Below, piece after piece: positions 1 through 6,891 of a stretch of DNA of 28,917 nucleotides. The notes below the pieces were generated by a model. It did not search any database. It was not told the origin of the DNA and worked only from the letters and a program-made list of their open reading frames with translations. Made by a program: the position numbers and the translations under genes. The stretch spans positions 1-28,917 of the forward strand of contig JOHN01000082.1 of assembly GCA_000719695.1 (NCBI GenBank), written 5' to 3'. This DNA is from Streptomyces sp. NRRL F-6131. Lineage in GTDB: Bacteria; Actinomycetota; Actinomycetes; Streptomycetales; Streptomycetaceae. Each line of letters opens with the position of its first letter. Positions within the stretch are counted from its first letter, which is position 1.

Positions 1-1
1 C

Positions 2-1027
2 GCGGACATGGGCCGCTACCGCCAGCAGTACGTCTACCGCTGCCCGAACGTGGCCTGCCGCAACGCCGTCGTCGAGCCGCCCGTCGTCCCGGCCGCCAGT
101 GTCATCGACTGGTCGCTGACCGGCCGCCGGATCGGCGACGGCAAGCCCGGCAGGAAGTTCACGCCGTACGCGGCCGCGACCGTCGAGCGGATCCGCGCCG
201 GGATCCGCAAGTACGGGGCGCCGCTGCTGGCCCCGGCCGGCGGTACCTGGCGCACCGAGGCGACCCCGGTCACCGTCCCGGCGCCGACCCGCACCACCCG
301 CGAGAACGACGGCCTGGCGGTGCCGCCGCTACTGGTCCCGACCGAGGGCCGCGACGGCAAGACCGCCAGCCGGGTCGGGGAGCCGCTGCGCACCCAGACC
401 GCCCGCAACGAGACCGGGCTCGCCTGGCTGCCGTTCATCGCCGAACTCCGGGGCGGTGGCTCCCACGCCCGGCCGGTGCTGGACGCGCTGGCCACCGTCA
501 CCGCCTCCGGCAACCACCACGGCCTGACCCTGCCGCCCGCGGCGGGAGCGGTCGACTGGTCGGCGCTGCTGACGCCGTACTACGGCAACAGCGGCGCCCG
601 CCCCGTCGGTGAGCCGGTCGGCACCCTGACCACCCGCGACCGCTACGGCCTCGCCTCCGCCGGCGGCCAGGCGGGCGGGACGGACGTGGACGAGGTGCTG
701 TTCCGGATGCTGGAGCCGCACGAGATCGGCGCCGCGATGACCTTCGCCCGCGACTACGTCGTGATCGGCAACAAGCGGGAGAAGAAGGACGGCGGCCGCT
801 GCCCCACCACCCACGGCGGATACGCCCGCCACGGCACCGGCCCGGTGAGCCTGCTCGCTGCCCCGGCCGACCCGGACGGCCTGCTCCTACCCGCGCACCG
901 CGCCGCCGCCCTGCCCAAGCAGCAGTTGGCCGCGTGGTGCCCGGCCTGCCACGACGCCACCCGCCGCACCACCGTCAAGGCCCAGCAGGCCGACGCCGAT
1001 CCGGCCGGGCCGGACGCCCTGTTCTGA
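2..1027 (+). CDS. DNA cytosine-5 methyltransferase, C-terminal part (5' end outside window)
   Basis: The reading frame is open to the left edge, so an upstream start is likely and the ATG at 8 is probably internal. The visible part resembles the target-recognition and C-terminal region of actinomycete and phage C5 methyltransferases: TGRRIGDGKPGRKF near residue 40, repeated 'PxxTxTTRxxxGL' units (TRTTREND, RTQTARNET, TVTASGNHHG, TLTTRDRYG), and the box FRMLEPHEIGAAMTF near residue 230. The catalytic PCQ box would lie upstream of the window. The expected motif X (GNAVTPP) is not seen after GNKREK. Instead the frame runs on about 90 residues to a CPAC pair. The C-terminus may be remodelled or decayed by a frameshift. 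Such enzymes usually protect element DNA from restriction. Confidence 0.7.
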   Translation, partial: ADMGRYRQQYVYRCPNVACRNAVVEPPVVPAASVIDWSLTGRRIGDGKPGRKFTPYAAATVERIRAGIRKYGAPLLAPAGGTWRTEATPVTVPAPTRTTRENDGLAVPPLLVPTEGRDGKTASRVGEPLRTQTARNETGLAWLPFIAELRGGGSHARPVLDALATVTASGNHHGLTLPPAAGAVDWSALLTPYYGNSGARPVGEPVGTLTTRDRYGLASAGGQAGGTDVDEVLFRMLEPHEIGAAMTFARDYVVIGNKREKKDGGRCPTTHGGYARHGTGPVSLLAAPADPDGLLLPAHRAAALPKQQLAAWCPACHDATRRTTVKAQQADADPAGPDALF

Positions 1028-1040
1028 ACCGGAGGACCCC

Positions 1041-1310
1041 GTGCCCATCAAGGCCGTGACCTGCCACGTCGCCGTGTGCGACGTCTGCGGCACCCACTAC
1101 GGCTCCGACCGCGCCGACGAGTGCGCCGTCCACTCCACCACCCGCGAGGCCGTCGTCGAAGCGGTCCACGCCGACCCCGAGTGGCTGGTCACCACCGACG
1201 GCCGCGTCATCTGCCTCCTCGGCGACCCGGACCACCAGGTGGCCCTGGACGCGCTGCTTCCGCCCGCCCCCGAGGCCGTGTGCGACGGCCAGACCGCCCT
1301 CGACGTCTGA
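1041..1310 (+). CDS. Small Cys-rich hypothetical protein
   Basis: This 89-residue protein has a GTG start preceded by GGAGG at about 5 nt spacing. It begins 13 nt after the methyltransferase stop, so the two are probably cotranscribed. It has CDVC near residues 13-16 and further Cys at about residues 28, 58 and 81, with several His. This hints at a small zinc-binding fold, but I do not recognise the family. Small CxxC proteins recur through both elements (see 11751, 17701 and 19741). Confidence 0.7.
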   Translation: MPIKAVTCHVAVCDVCGTHYGSDRADECAVHSTTREAVVEAVHADPEWLVTTDGRVICLLGDPDHQVALDALLPPAPEAVCDGQTALDV

Positions 1311-1387
1311 CACCTCTTCCTCCGCGGCCCGCACCCGGCACCGCCCGGGTGCGGGCCGCCCCCTGCTCCGCACGAAAGGAGCCCGCG

Positions 1388-3382
1388 TTGAGCACCGAGT
1401 ACGCCCCGAACGTGATCCCGTTCCGGCCCGAGCCCGCCGAGGTCAAGGCCGCCGAGCAGGCCGTCATCGGCGCCGCCCTGCTCGACCCCGTCCAGATCCC
1501 CGCCTTGGCCGCCCAGCTCGGCGACCCGGGGGTGTTCCACCACCCGGCGCACGAGACGATCTGGCGGGCCATCACCCGCATGTCCGGGGGCGAGCGGCCG
1601 GTGGACCCGCTGCTGCTGACCGATTTCCTGCGTGCGCAGGGCGACCTCGGCCGGGTCGGCGGGCCCGGCTACCTGCACACCTGCGTCGAGGCGACCCCGA
1701 CCGCGGCGAACGGCGACTACTACGCCGAGATCGTGCGCGTCGCGGCCGAGCGCCGCCGGATCGGCACCACCACCAGCCGTCTCGCGCACATGGCCGGCGA
1801 CACCGGGACCGACCTGGAGGCGGTCCGCACCGCGGCGCTGTCGGTGCTGGCGGACCTGGCCGGCGGGGACACCTGGCTCGACCCTGTCCCGCTCGGCTCC
1901 CACACCGGCCTGCCCACCTTCCCGGTGAAGGCTCTGCCCGCGTGGGTGGGCGCCTACGTCGCCGCGGTGGCGGAGTTCACGCAGACCCCGCCCGACGCCG
2001 CCGCGACCATGGCGCTGGCCGCCCTGTCGACGGCGGCCGGCGGGCGGGTCGGGGTGGAGATCCGGCCCGGCTGGCGCGAGCAGTCGAACCTCTACCTGGT
2101 GTGCGCGATGCCGCCGGCCAGCCGCAAGTCCGACGTGTTCGCGTTCACCATGGGCCCCGTCTACAAGGTCGAGGCCGAGCTGCAGGCCGACGCCCGAGCC
2201 ACGATCATCGAGGCCGAGACCACCAGGGACGCCGCACTCGCCGAGGTCGAGGCCCTGATGGCCAGGGCCCGCAAGAACCCGGACGCCGACCGGAGCCAGC
2301 TCGTCGCGGAGATCTCCGCCGCGAAGATGCTCGCCGAGCAGATCGTGGTCCCGCCGACCCCGCGGCTGACGCTGTCCGGGGACATCACCCCGGAGACCGT
2401 CACCCACCACCTCGGCGTGCACCGGTGCCTGGCCGCGCTCTCCCCCGAGGGCGACCTGTTCGACAGCATCGTCGGCCGCTACAGCAGCAAGCCGAACCTG
2501 GGCGTGTTCCTGCAGGCCCACAAGGGCGAGCGACTGCAGGCCGACCGGATCACCCGCGAACAGCCCACCGTCGACAAGCCCGCCCTCACCATCGGCGTCA
2601 CCCCGCAGCCCGCCGTCCTCCAGGAGCTCGGCGCCGCCCCCGGCGCCCGGGACCGCGGCCTGCTCGCCCGCTTCCTCTACTCCCTGCCGCCGTCCAACCT
2701 CGGCTGGCGCAAGGTCCGCACCGACCCCATCCCCGACGCCGTTGCGAACGCCTACGACCGCAACCTGACCCGCCTGCTCCGCACCATGACCGACCTCCCC
2801 GAACCCGTGGTCGTCGCCATGGACCGCGCCGCCGACCTCGCCGTCGAGAAGCTGCAGGAGCGCGTCGAGGTCCAGCTCCGCCCCGACCAGCCGCTCGCCC
2901 ACATCAAGGACTGGGCCGGAAAGCTCGTCGGCCACATCGCCCGCATCGCCGTCCTGCTCCACCTCGCCGACCACATCACCCCCGACCACGACCCCGGCAC
3001 CTGGCGCACCGACCTGACCGCGGCCACCGTCGACCGGGCCGCCGAGATCGCCGACTACTACACCGCCCACACCCTCGCCGTCTTCGACCTCATCGCCGCC
3101 GACCCCGCCACCGACGACGCCCACACCCTCCTCCAGTGGCTCCGGCGGCCGAAGAAGGACGGCACCCACCGCACCCACATCAAGGCCCACGACGCCGTCG
3201 CGTCGTCCCGGCGGTTCAAGAAGGTCGCCGACGTCGAACCCGCCCTCGCCCTCCTCGAACAGCACGGCTGGCTCCGCACCGACCAGCCCCCCACGAACGG
3301 CCAGCGCGGCCGAGCCCCGGCCGTCACGTTCCGTGTCCACCCGGCCGTGAGCACCCGCACGGACGGGACCGAAGCCCCGTAA
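1388..3382 (+). CDS. DnaB N-terminal / DUF3987 replication protein
   Basis: This is a 664-residue protein. I chose the TTG start because AAAGGAG lies 6 nt upstream and the homologous region begins directly after it. Residues about 15-125 match the DnaB helicase N-terminal domain (EQAVIGAALLDP, FHHPAHETIW, GGPGYLHT). Residues about 180-560 match DUF3987 (LPAWVGAYVAAVAEFTQTP, LYLVCAMPPASRKSDVF), where PPASRKS looks like a degenerate P-loop. The last 80 residues read as a winged helix (AHTLLQWLRR, RRFKKVADVEPALALLEQHGWL). DUF3987 proteins occur in phage and plasmid replication modules, and the DnaB-N part suggests helicase loading or initiation. The stop codon sits 2 nt before an array of GTCAGGGA repeats, a likely origin. 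That role is inferred. Confidence 0.8.
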   Translation: MSTEYAPNVIPFRPEPAEVKAAEQAVIGAALLDPVQIPALAAQLGDPGVFHHPAHETIWRAITRMSGGERPVDPLLLTDFLRAQGDLGRVGGPGYLHTCVEATPTAANGDYYAEIVRVAAERRRIGTTTSRLAHMAGDTGTDLEAVRTAALSVLADLAGGDTWLDPVPLGSHTGLPTFPVKALPAWVGAYVAAVAEFTQTPPDAAATMALAALSTAAGGRVGVEIRPGWREQSNLYLVCAMPPASRKSDVFAFTMGPVYKVEAELQADARATIIEAETTRDAALAEVEALMARARKNPDADRSQLVAEISAAKMLAEQIVVPPTPRLTLSGDITPETVTHHLGVHRCLAALSPEGDLFDSIVGRYSSKPNLGVFLQAHKGERLQADRITREQPTVDKPALTIGVTPQPAVLQELGAAPGARDRGLLARFLYSLPPSNLGWRKVRTDPIPDAVANAYDRNLTRLLRTMTDLPEPVVVAMDRAADLAVEKLQERVEVQLRPDQPLAHIKDWAGKLVGHIARIAVLLHLADHITPDHDPGTWRTDLTAATVDRAAEIADYYTAHTLAVFDLIAADPATDDAHTLLQWLRRPKKDGTHRTHIKAHDAVASSRRFKKVADVEPALALLEQHGWLRTDQPPTNGQRGRAPAVTFRVHPAVSTRTDGTEAP

Positions 3383-3384
3383 CC

Positions 3385-3555
3385 GTCAGGGATGTCAGGG
3401 AAAATCCCTGACCAGGCAAAACAACTCCTGACCGCCTGTCAGGGAACGTCAGGGATGTCAGGGAAAAGGCGATTTTCCCTGACATCCCTGACAATCCCTG
3501 ACGCCCTGCCAGCAGCCAAAGTCACAGGTCAGCGATTTTCCCTGACATCCCTGAC
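3385..3555. repeat. GTCAGGGA inverted/direct repeat array (candidate origin, element 1)
   Basis: I count eleven exact copies of the 8-mer: five as GTCAGGGA (starting 3385, 3394, 3438, 3448, 3457) and six as TCCCTGAC (3405, 3476, 3485, 3495, 3539, 3548). Most neighbours are 9-10 bp apart, about one helical turn. The 253-bp stretch between the DUF3987 gene and xis holds no gene and is dominated by this array. A 22-bp segment (about 3471-3492) recurs at 3534-3555. Repeats of this size and phasing next to a replication gene are typical of iterons, although terminator or regulatory roles are possible. Confidence 0.8.
3448..3492. repeat. Perfect 20-bp inverted repeat inside the array
   Basis: GTCAGGGATGTCAGGGAAAA (3448-3467) is followed, after the 5-nt loop GGCGA, by its exact complement ending in TCCCTGAC (3473-3492). 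Each arm contains two copies of the array 8-mer. It could extrude as a cruciform, form a replication-origin hairpin, or serve as a transcription terminator for the gene upstream. Confidence 0.85.
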
Positions 3556-3635
3556 ACTTTCCGCCCTCCACCTCCGTCCGCGAGAGAGGGCTGTCACGCT
3601 TCGCAGTCGCTAATCCCGCCCAGCAGGAGGCCAGA

Positions 3636-3971
3636 GTGACAATGAACAGGGGCGATCTGCCCGCCCTTTTCTACCCGGCGGACGTCGCCAAGGCGCTCGG
3701 CATGTCCGAGTGGTGGGTGAAGGAGCAGGCCCGGCGTGGGCGCATCCCTTTCACCAAGCCCGGACGCGCCTACCGCTTCACGGCTGAGCAGGTCGCCGAG
3801 ATCGTCCACATGTACGAGGCTCGACCGACGGTAGCCGCCGCGCCTCAGGTCCGGGCCGTCGCTGCTGCGGCGCCGAAGAAGCTGGCCAACCCCCAGTCGC
3901 TTCGGTCGGCCACCCGACTCCGAGCGCGGATGCCGCGCAGGGCGGCGCTCCACGAGCAGAACGCCGCCTGA
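3636..3971 (+). CDS. xis: Excisionase (Xis), element 1
   Basis: This is a 111-residue protein. The GTG start at 3636 has AGGAGG 5 nt upstream; an in-frame ATG at 3642 is the alternative. Residues about 12-55 form the MerR/Xis-type winged helix used by small recombination directionality factors (FYPADVAKALGMSEWWVKEQ, then RRGRIPFTKPGRAYRFT). The basic tail RLRARMPRRAAL is also found in the element 2 protein. Xis proteins bind and bend DNA at att arms so that the integrase favours excision. The gene lies just upstream of int, the usual AICE order. It is close to the element 2 xis in its helix-turn-helix, but the middle linker differs. Confidence 0.88.
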   Translation: MTMNRGDLPALFYPADVAKALGMSEWWVKEQARRGRIPFTKPGRAYRFTAEQVAEIVHMYEARPTVAAAPQVRAVAAAAPKKLANPQSLRSATRLRARMPRRAALHEQNAA

Positions 3972-3984
3972 CCACACCCCACCC

Positions 3985-4014
3985 GCCCCGCCCGGCGCCG
4001 TCGTCGGGCGGGGC
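3985..4014 (+). terminator. Hairpin between xis and int (element 1)
   Basis: GCCCCGCCCG (3985-3994) pairs with CGGGCGGGGC (4005-4014) around a 10-nt loop, 20 nt before the int TTG start. There is no T-run. A hairpin of different sequence sits in the same place in element 2 (22770-22801), so position rather than sequence is kept. It may limit read-through from xis into int. Confidence 0.55.
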
Positions 4015-4034
4015 CCTGTCGTAGAGAGATCACA

Positions 4035-5555
4035 TTGGGCTACGGCGAGAACCGCGGCGACTACTGGCGCGCCCGGTACAAGATCGCACCCGGCAAGTAC
4101 GGGACCGTCCTCGACGCCAACGGAAAGGCGGTCCGCTACAAGACCAAGCGCGCGGCCGAGAAGGGCGCGTCGATCGCGGAGGAGGAAGCAGCGAGGGAAG
4201 CAGCTCAACCGGCCGCCGCTCCGGACCCTGAGCGGATGACGTTCGGCGAGTACGCCAGTGCCTGGTACGAGGAACAGGACCTCGCTGCGTCGACCATGCA
4301 GAACTACCGGCGCCACATCGAGGAACACCTACTCCCGGAGTTTGAGGACGTCTTCCTAGGCGAGATCACCAAGGGCGCGGTCGACGCATGGGAGCGTCGG
4401 GAGCGCGAGCGCGACTACGCGCCGAGCAGCATCAAGACGTGGCGCGGGACGCTGCACCTGATCCTCGCCGACGCTGTGGACGCTGGCCTGCGCGACTCCA
4501 ACCCGGCGAGCCGGCGGCGCGGCCGGGGCAAGCGTGCCGGGCGCTCACGCAACCGCGGACGCGAGAAGGTGATCACCACCGGGCTCGGTATCCTGCTGAT
4601 CGCCGAGCGAACCGCGCTGCTGTCGGGTCGGGACGACGAGTTCGTCGGCGTGGTGCTCAAGGGGTACACCGGCATGCGCTGGGGAGAGATCGTCGGGCTC
4701 GAAGCCGAGTTCATCCGCCCGGCGGCCGTGCGCGTCGAATGGCAGCTGTACGAGCTGGACTCCGGCGAGATGCACCGGTGCCCGCCCAAGGACGACTCCT
4801 ACCGCACGATCGACGCCCCGCCGTTCCTCTCCGGCCTGCTCGCCGGGCAGGTGGTCCGCGCCGGCACGAAGCCCTGTGAGTGCCACGGCCGGCGGTACCT
4901 CTTCAGCGGGCACGGCGCCGCCAACGGGGCCGCCCGCCGGCCCGGCGCGAAGCTGGTGGATGTCGCCCGCGCCGCCGGTGTCTCCACCGGCACGGTCTCC
5001 AACGTGCTCAACCGTCCGCACGCCGTCGCCCCCGACACCCGGTCCCGGGTGGAGAAGGCGATCGCCGACCTGGGCTACATCCGGTACTGGCCGTCCGGCG
5101 AGAACGCCGCGCACTGGCGCCGGAACGGGTTCGCCACGTGGCTGTTCCACCCGGCTGCCACCGGCTGGTACCCGAAGAAGGCGCCGGAGGAGGCCCGCCC
5201 GGTGCCCCTGCTCGCCGATCCGTGGCCGGGCATCCCGGCGCGCGGCCGGGGAGCATCCGGCCGGGCGGAGGCGTGCTGGCTGCCGATTCAGCGGGGTCTC
5301 ACGCCGCACGGCCTGCGGCACACGCACAAGACGCTGATGGACGGGTTCGGTACGCCGCCGAAGCTCAAGGACGAGCGGATGGGGCACGAGGACGGATCGG
5401 TCCAGGCCCGCTACTCGCACATCACGCCCGAGATGCGGAGCAGGCTCATGGACGACCTCACCACGGTGTGGGACACGGCGCTCGAAGCGCGTCGGCGGAT
5501 GTCGCCGGGATCGCCCGTGGGGGTGCTCGACACCTTGCTGAGGGGCGGTCAGTAG
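4035..5555 (+). CDS. int: Tyrosine integrase with inserted LacI-type HTH, element 1
   Basis: This is a 506-residue tyrosine recombinase with a TTG start and a weak AGAGAG upstream. Element 2's integrase has the same TTG start and exactly the same length. An SAM-like core-binding domain covers about 68-165 (ASTMQNYRRHIEEHLLP). Catalytic residues are R215 (TGMRWGE), probably K252 (PPKDDSYR), H425 and R428 (HGLRHT), H451 (MGHEDGS) and nucleophile Y460 (QARYSHIT). Between K252 and H425 lies a stretch that reads as a LacI-family DNA-binding domain, residues 305-351 (DVARAAGVSTGTVSNVLN, then TRSRVEKAIADLGYIR). Just before it is a Cys/His group (CECH at 281-284). The enzyme should integrate and excise element 1 at tRNA-Pro. 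It is about 70% identical to the element 2 enzyme by manual count, without gaps. Confidence 0.93.
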   Translation: MGYGENRGDYWRARYKIAPGKYGTVLDANGKAVRYKTKRAAEKGASIAEEEAAREAAQPAAAPDPERMTFGEYASAWYEEQDLAASTMQNYRRHIEEHLLPEFEDVFLGEITKGAVDAWERRERERDYAPSSIKTWRGTLHLILADAVDAGLRDSNPASRRRGRGKRAGRSRNRGREKVITTGLGILLIAERTALLSGRDDEFVGVVLKGYTGMRWGEIVGLEAEFIRPAAVRVEWQLYELDSGEMHRCPPKDDSYRTIDAPPFLSGLLAGQVVRAGTKPCECHGRRYLFSGHGAANGAARRPGAKLVDVARAAGVSTGTVSNVLNRPHAVAPDTRSRVEKAIADLGYIRYWPSGENAAHWRRNGFATWLFHPAATGWYPKKAPEEARPVPLLADPWPGIPARGRGASGRAEACWLPIQRGLTPHGLRHTHKTLMDGFGTPPKLKDERMGHEDGSVQARYSHITPEMRSRLMDDLTTVWDTALEARRRMSPGSPVGVLDTLLRGGQ

Positions 5556-5586
5556 GAAGACCGCCCGGAGATCATCCGGAGCGGTT

Positions 5587-5607
5587 TTCTCCCAGGATTC
5601 TCCCGAG
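5587..5607. repeat. Candidate integrase arm sites, right end of element 1
   Basis: TTCTCCCAG and TTCTCCCGAG start 11 bp apart, between the int stop and the att copy. The element 2 equivalents read TTCTCCAG twice, also 11 bp apart. The position next to the core and the one-turn spacing fit arm-type sites bound by the integrase N-terminal domain. The base differences may mark specificity for each element's integrase. Confidence 0.5.
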
Positions 5608-5620
5608 AGGCTCCGGAAAG

Positions 5621-5717
5621 CCAGTCAGGGCCGGTCTCCCTTGTGGGAGACCGGCCCTGAGCTGGTCTTACTGGGTCGGGGTGGCGGGATTTGAACCCAC
5701 GGCCTCTTCGTCCCGAA
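5621..5717. repeat. att copy between elements 1 and 2 (97-bp direct repeat)
   Basis: These 97 bp match 24406-24502 with one mismatch (T versus C in a hairpin loop). They contain the tRNA terminator hairpin (5625-5660) and the last 42 nt of tRNA-Pro on the minus strand (5676-5717). Identity stops at the border of the anticodon loop and stem, a common crossover position for tyrosine integrases at tRNAs. The partial tRNA lacks its 5' half and cannot be functional. Confidence 0.92.
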
Positions 5718-5823
5718 TTAGGCCCTGCAAGATCTCTGACCTGCGATTCGCGCTAAAGACGCAGCTCAGGGCGTTGCCATGCGTTGGTCCGCATGGGTGC
5801 TTCGAGGCCTCGATCTCAAGATC

Positions 5824-5842
5824 TTCTCCAGGGTTTCTCCAG
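5824..5842. repeat. Candidate left arm sites of element 2
   Basis: TTCTCCAG occurs at 5824-5831 and 5835-5842, 11 bp apart, within a longer segment that nearly matches the other end of element 2 (24368-24394). In the excised circle the two arm sets would flank the att core. The rest of 5718-5937 holds no gene I can support. Confidence 0.6.
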
Positions 5843-5900
5843 AGAGCGAGGCTTGCTCCCAGCGGACGGTCACCGCTACCTCTGGCTTGCCTGCTCCTGA

Positions 5901-5934
5901 CTGGCTCGGCGCGCCCTGAGCCGCACTGAGCCAG
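5901..5934 (-). terminator. Terminator-like hairpin after the small minus-strand gene
   Basis: CTGGCTCGGC pairs with GCCG and GAGCCAG in a two-part stem that ends 4 nt beyond the stop of the minus-strand small ORF. There is no T-run. Confidence 0.4.
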
Positions 5935-5937
5935 CTG

Positions 5938-6126
5938 TCATCGCCGACGCAGAGAGGGCACCACAACTGACGCCACTGCCGTACCGGCGCTAATCGGCCC
6001 GATAGTGGCTGGGTAGACGGTCGCCGTGACGACTGCGCCGACCACTGTGGCTCCCGCAGCAGCGATTGCGAGGCGACGCCGTAGCGGTGCCACCTTGGTG
6101 GTGTCTGACCTGGCACGTAAGTTCAT
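5938..6126 (-). CDS. Small membrane or secreted peptide
   Basis: This is a 62-residue ORF starting at the ATG at 6126, which has AAAGG about 8 nt upstream; an in-frame GTG 9 nt earlier is possible. The N-terminus is basic (MNLRARSD, then LRRR) and is followed by one long hydrophobic stretch (LAIAAAGATVVGAVVTATVYPA), then a second milder one and a terminal RRR. This is the layout of a signal peptide or single-pass membrane peptide. It stands alone at the element's left edge and points outward. No family is recognised. A terminator-like hairpin and the Shine-Dalgarno site support it, but the size leaves doubt. Confidence 0.5.
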   Translation of the reverse strand: MNLRARSDTTKVAPLRRRLAIAAAGATVVGAVVTATVYPATIGPISAGTAVASVVVPSLRRR

Positions 6127-6248
6127 ATCCAGCACCTTTCGTCATTCCTCGGACGGTGCGACGGCGGCCTCCCGTTGGCCCGGGGGGCCGCTCCTCAAAG
6201 CAGCCCATCAGCCCCCATCGCTTCCTCCGTACGTTACTCATCCCCTCT

Positions 6249-6319
6249 GACATGGCAGCATGTCTACAAAAGGGGCTCTGAGCTGGCATTTCTTCACGAG
6301 CATCAATATTTGTTGATGC
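6249..6319. promoter_or_regulatory. Two palindromes in a divergent intergenic region
   Basis: GACATG-N4-CATGTC (6249-6264) and GCATCAA-N6-TTGATGC (6300-6319) lie between the minus-strand small peptide gene and the plus-strand HTH gene. Both are perfect and of operator size. The second ends 4 nt before the first possible start of the plus-strand ORF. No matching copies were noticed elsewhere in the window. Confidence 0.45.
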
Positions 6320-6322
6320 GAA

Positions 6323-6622
6323 GTGCCACGGATGTGCCACCCTTCGACGGTGCCTCACCAGCGAATCCGGCTCGATCGGCCGGCCACACCCACCGCTCGC
6401 GCCTTCCACGACATGCTTGCCGAGTTCATCCAGACCCAGGCGGCCACCGAATCCGACCTAGGCCCTACCTACCGGGTTCTCCTTGCCAGCCTTCTTCGCG
6501 ACTCGGCGGAGCTCATCCTGCGCGAGGAGGTCAGTGCGGCTACACGATCAGGTATGACCTGGTCAGCTGTCGGGGACTGTCTCGGGACCACAGCTCAGGC
6601 CGCCCATTACCGGTACCGCTGA
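6323..6622 (+). CDS. Small helix-turn-helix protein
   Basis: This protein has 99 residues from the GTG at 6323. Starts at 6332 (ATG) or 6350 (GTG) are equally open because no clear ribosome site is visible. The C-terminal third (EEVSAATRSGMTWSAVGDCLGTTAQAAHYRYR) matches the helix-turn-helix tail common in small Streptomyces proteins, where 'TWxxIGxxLGxxxQAAHxRY' is the DNA-binding helix pair. The middle (ARAFHDMLAEFIQTQAATESDLGPTYRVLLASLLRDSAELI) is predicted helical. It may be a local regulator acting on the palindromes just upstream. That link is inferred from position only. Confidence 0.6.
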   Translation: MPRMCHPSTVPHQRIRLDRPATPTARAFHDMLAEFIQTQAATESDLGPTYRVLLASLLRDSAELILREEVSAATRSGMTWSAVGDCLGTTAQAAHYRYR

Positions 6623-6891
6623 CACCTCCTCCATCGGCTGGCGGCCTCCGCAACGGTCAGACTGGCACGCCGCGAAGGCCCTAACTCTCACCATTTTGTG
6701 ATCGCTCGCAGCCTTGACAGTTGAAGGTCATCGGCCGGCCTCACAGGACGAATCGACTCTGGGAACTCCTCCGAAGCTCCGGTTCTGCGCCGATTCAGCT
6801 TGGCGCAGAACACCACTCCGCAGATGGCCCGATCACTCCTATGCTCTTGCGCACTCCGGCTGCGATGGGCCGGGCGGGGAGACGGGGACGA

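Larger units (their letters stand above)
1..5717 (+). mobile_element. Integrative element 1 (AICE-like), right part only
   Basis: This is the right-hand part of an integrative element whose left end lies outside the window. It holds a methyltransferase fragment, a replication protein, a repeat array, Xis and Int. It ends in a 97-bp att copy that carries the 3' part of tRNA-Pro. The order replication gene, repeats, xis, int, att matches element 2 to the right, but the replication genes are unrelated. No transfer gene of this element falls in the window, so whether it is conjugative cannot be judged here. Confidence 0.85.

Noticed and set aside
770..850. A single frameshift that restores GNAVTPP in the methyltransferase fragment
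   Set aside because: I read the +1 frame as RRTAAAAPPPTAD followed by a stop at about 25 residues. It is not a convincing motif X, so no frameshift is called.
1097..3340. A 747-codon minus-strand frame and a 489-codon plus-strand frame over the DUF3987 gene
   Set aside because: Both are shadows of the DUF3987 gene. They are composed mostly of Gly, Val, Asp or Arg, Pro without domain motifs.
3385..3555. CRISPR array as an explanation of the GTCAGGGA repeats
   Set aside because: Units are 8 bp, occur in both orientations, are separated by 1-2 bp in places and lack spacers or cas genes.
5676..5717. A tRNA-Pro-like sequence in the middle att
   Set aside because: Only the 3' 42 nt are present; the 5' acceptor strand, D arm and half of the anticodon stem are missing, so it is an att remnant, not a tRNA gene.
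5990..6409. A 139-codon minus-strand frame upstream of the small peptide
   Set aside because: It overlaps the peptide gene in another frame and spans both palindromes. It has no plausible ribosome site or domain.
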